Shown here piece by piece: positions 36,540-37,860 of a stretch of 37,860 nucleotides of DNA (the first letter of the stretch is position 1; the number at the start of each line of letters is the position of its first letter). Both the position numbers and the translations under genes were made by a program. The stretch spans positions 1 through 37,860 of the forward strand of contig JADHQF010000002.1 of assembly GCA_016778085.1 (NCBI GenBank). Direction: 5' to 3'. The notes under the pieces are model-generated. The model did no database searches, was not told the DNA's origin, and worked only from the letters and a program-made list of their open reading frames with translations. Source of the DNA: Luminiphilus sp. GTDB lineage: Bacteria; Pseudomonadota; Gammaproteobacteria; Pseudomonadales; Halieaceae.

Positions 36540-37325
36540 TCAGGGTCTGTTCATCACCTGGGATAGATATACTCGGCTGGAGTCACAGGCCACAATGTCA
36601 CCGTAGAGAGCATTCCAGGCACTGCCCAGCCCTTCATTCCACGACATGTTGGTGAAGTCGGCGTAGGCAGACAGCGTCGGATAACCCCTGATCCATTTGA
36701 AGCTGATGGCGTTCTCAAGACCAGCAGGCGCCCCGGCGCGCGGCCACAGTTGTACTTCGCCAAGGTCGGCACCGGTGAGTCCTCGCGCAGACATCTCTTC
36801 GGCGAAGGCGATATTGGCCACTAGCAGATCCGCATCACCCTTGCCCTCTTTATAAAAGCAGTCAGAAAACTCGGTGACGTGATTGCCCAGCGTCCAGTCT
36901 TCCGCGGGAAAGACGTCCCAGGCGCCCCACTCGCTGTGCGAGCACTGCTCAAGGAATTTATTCGCTTCGACAAACAGTTCGGCGCCGTGCTCCGCGCGCT
37001 TGTCCATGTCAGCGCCGTAGTCGGCGTAGTTCTCCCAATAACCCAGCCACGTAAACTCGGTTGGGTATTGCCCATCGGAGAACTCAGGCCACATTAGTTG
37101 GCCAACGTGGTTTTGAAATGCATCGTGCTCTTCGCCCCAGGCGTTGACCAGCGCAGCATGCTTCATAGACATCTCGTAGCCATTGACGCCGTCCTTGAAG
37201 CTGCAGCCGTAAATTTCGACCGGGTTACCCATGCTCCACTCAGGGTTGCCGGTAGCGTGGTTGTCAGCGAGTGCCAGTGGCGCGGCGATAATGCAAGCCA
37301 CACTAACTAAAGATGGAATGTTCAT
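36540..37325 (-). CDS. Hypothetical secreted protein, paralogous to the gene at 37408
   Basis: Start MNIPSLVSVACIIAAPLALADNHA with SD gaggagag; ends ...YGDIVACDSSRVYLSQVMNRP. Confidence 0.82.
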   Translation of the reverse strand: MNIPSLVSVACIIAAPLALADNHATGNPEWSMGNPVEIYGCSFKDGVNGYEMSMKHAALVNAWGEEHDAFQNHVGQLMWPEFSDGQYPTEFTWLGYWENYADYGADMDKRAEHGAELFVEANKFLEQCSHSEWGAWDVFPAEDWTLGNHVTEFSDCFYKEGKGDADLLVANIAFAEEMSARGLTGADLGEVQLWPRAGAPAGLENAISFKWIRGYPTLSAYADFTNMSWNEGLGSAWNALYGDIVACDSSRVYLSQVMNRP

Positions 37326-37407
37326 AGATATCTCTCCTCGTGAGAAACCGGGGGGCGCCGCGCCCACAGTGAGTAGGGCGACGTCCCTCGACAGGTGGTT
37401 AGTGAAA

Positions 37408-37860
37408 TCAGGGACGGTGCAGCACCGTCTCGATGTTGAGTTGCTCGCCGGTGCAGTCCGCGTAGTTTTGGTAGTACTCACGCAGGCCTCTCCAGCCACC
37501 TTGTGCTTCCATGGCCCGTCTGCCCATGAAGGATTCCAGATCAGGATAGATGGCTAAATGGGCAAAATCCCCCGGGGCGTCAGCGGCGCCGGTGTGAGGG
37601 AACATGAGTGCCCAGCCGATCAAACCACTGGGATCCTCACTGATCTCTGCCACGTATTCGGCGTGCTTCTGCGACAGTTGCTCAAATCCGACCTTGGCCG
37701 TGCACCAGTTCCAGGCAACGTAGCGCTCATCGTCGTTCTCCAGCGCTTCGGTATCGGCATACAGCACCTGGCCGTGCGCCTGCTTCACATGACAGACCGC
37801 CAGAGACTGCCAGCGCTCGTTCAGCGCCATGCCGTCCTCCGAGGTCAGCCACAGATCCCA
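37408..37860 (-). CDS. Hypothetical protein, paralogous to the 36540 gene, truncated by the right window edge
   Basis: Open frame continues past the ATG at 37830 to the window end (WDLWLTSEDGMALNERW...); C-terminus YADCTGEQLNIETVLHRP. Confidence 0.78.
   Translation of the reverse strand, partial: WDLWLTSEDGMALNERWQSLAVCHVKQAHGQVLYADTEALENDDERYVAWNWCTAKVGFEQLSQKHAEYVAEISEDPSGLIGWALMFPHTGAADAPGDFAHLAIYPDLESFMGRRAMEAQGGWRGLREYYQNYADCTGEQLNIETVLHRP

Overview
This looks like a chromosomal window from a marine-type gammaproteobacterium, inferred from gene content only. The left part (about 1.1-10 kb) is a minus-strand catabolic cluster: aldehyde dehydrogenase, FAD oxidoreductase, Rieske oxygenase, DUF35 protein, thiolase-fold protein lacking the nucleophilic Cys, two MaoC-like proteins, acyl-CoA ligase and a SnoaL-like protein. 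An operator-like perfect palindrome lies just upstream of it. The middle holds a LemA/M48 pair, an S41 protease lipoprotein, two nitroreductases, RibB with a degenerate GTP cyclohydrolase II-like domain, a thiolase, a GlxA-type AraC regulator, a FabY-like ketoacyl synthase, a PPIase/HupE pair, an alpha/beta hydrolase, queD, and tRNA-Val and tRNA-Asp. The right part encodes small, secreted or lipoprotein genes, a rhodanese, an SSS-family symporter and a group of related secreted proteins. The most striking non-coding signal is the ~380-bp intergenic region 24853-25231. It carries two perfect TTATNCACA DnaA boxes, a one-mismatch box, four GATC sites, an AT-rich palindromic tract and three copies of GCCTTCAGG. 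It is a candidate replication origin or DnaA-binding element away from any visible dnaA or mnmG gene. Several small or edge-truncated ORFs absent from the supplied ORF track were also found by reading the sequence. No CRISPR array, rRNA or intact transposon was recognised.
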